Positions 5,808 through 6,159 of a stretch of 6,159 nucleotides of DNA are shown here, piece by piece. A program made the translations under genes and the position numbers. The notes under the pieces were generated by a model that made no database searches, was not told the DNA's origin, and saw only the letters and a program-made list of their open reading frames with translations. Source of the stretch: Xanthobacteraceae bacterium (GTDB lineage: Bacteria > Pseudomonadota > Alphaproteobacteria > Rhizobiales > Xanthobacteraceae); the NCBI GenBank assembly GCA_030043285.1, contig JASHXZ010000355.1, positions 1-6,159 of the forward strand, in the 5' to 3' direction. Position 1 is the stretch's first letter, and the number at the start of each line of letters is the position of its first letter.

Positions 5808-6159
5808 ATGACTGATATTGCGTTACAAAATGACGCCAATGCGGCTGTGCCGGCGGACGCCATCCGGGCCGCGCTCAACCACCGCTCGGTGGTGCTGGTC
5901 GGCATGATGGGGGTGGGAAAATCCTCGATCGGGCGCCGGCTCGCCGCCCGCCTGGGTGTCCCATTCGTCGATGCCGATGCCGAGATCGAGAAGGCGGCCG
6001 GCATGAGCATTTCCGACATTTTCGCCCGCCACGGCGAGGCCGACTTCCGCAGCGGCGAGGCGCGGGTCATCGCGCGGCTGCTCGACACCGGACCGCAGGT
6101 CCTGGCCACCGGCGGCGGCGCCTTCATGAACGACGGGACGCGCGCAAATATCAAAAGCA
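5808..6159 (+). CDS. aroK: Shikimate kinase, N-terminal part (3' end outside window)
   Basis: AroK phosphorylates shikimate with ATP to shikimate 3-phosphate, the fifth step of the chorismate pathway, in the cytoplasm. The first 117 residues are visible. A leader of about 27 residues precedes the P-loop fold, starting at [20 protein letters not shown]. The Walker A motif is GMMGVGKS (32-39). The shikimate-binding signature FVDADAEIE (53-61) carries Asp57, the likely counterpart of the substrate-binding Asp. FRSGE (80-84) carries a substrate-binding Arg81, and the GGG loop is at 102-104 in LATGGGAFM. The lid and adenine-loop regions lie beyond the right edge. The start ATG at 5808-5810 has GAGAG 5 nt upstream; a later ATG at position 33-34 is inside the P-loop and can be excluded. 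In many proteobacteria aroB follows aroK, which would lie outside the window. Read divergently from the xerD cluster. Confidence 0.96.
   Translation, partial: MTDIALQNDANAAVPADAIRAALNHRSVVLVGMMGVGKSSIGRRLAARLGVPFVDADAEIEKAAGMSISDIFARHGEADFRSGEARVIARLLDTGPQVLATGGGAFMNDGTRANIKS

Noticed and set aside
5603..6154. Minus-strand frame of 183 codons opposite aroK
   Set aside because: Antisense of aroK, whose Walker A and shikimate motifs are clear; only the separate 49-codon frame ending at 5529 looks coding on this strand.

Overview
The window is high-GC DNA (about 65-67% in the lines of the housekeeping genes that I counted by hand). Its protein sequences fit an alphaproteobacterium, most likely Hyphomicrobiales/Rhizobiales of the Bradyrhizobium/Xanthobacter type. 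As I recall, the order aroK <-> small protein - xerD - accA - L,D-transpeptidase -> <- secA is typical of that group. No RNA gene, CRISPR array or insertion sequence is visible.

Layout, left to right. The 3' end of secA (plus strand, cut by the left edge) runs to base 974 and ends in the zinc-binding SecB-contact motif. It converges on a minus-strand lipoprotein gene of the YafK/L,D-transpeptidase family (1046-2500). The roughly 70 bp between their stop codons is filled by two arrays of degenerate 7-bp units facing each other, which form an imperfect palindrome. After a 271-bp gap with a plausible promoter comes accA (2772-3728, minus), the alpha carboxyltransferase subunit of acetyl-CoA carboxylase. 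Next is a visibly lower-GC two-gene module on the same strand: a HEPN-type (DUF86/HepT-like) protein (3833-4183) overlapped by its partner MntA-like nucleotidyltransferase (4173-4469). This is a probable toxin-antitoxin pair. Upstream of it are xerD (4505 to about 5494, minus) and a 49-residue single-pass membrane protein (5529-5678, minus) that is easy to miss because of its size. A 129-bp divergent spacer separates these from aroK (5808 to right edge, plus), shikimate kinase, cut by the right edge.

The conserved genes are housekeeping: protein export (SecA), envelope/peptidoglycan maintenance (lipoprotein), fatty-acid synthesis (AccA), chromosome dimer resolution (XerD) and aromatic amino-acid synthesis (AroK). 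The accessory element is the MNT-HEPN pair, which sits like an insert between xerD and accA. It has no room for its own promoter upstream and probably depends on transcription through xerD. Its HEPN member lacks the canonical arginine of the RX4-6H RNase motif and has Arg directly before the His instead. The most interesting items are this module, the small membrane protein and the heptad palindrome. I found no convincing evidence of a wholly new system.
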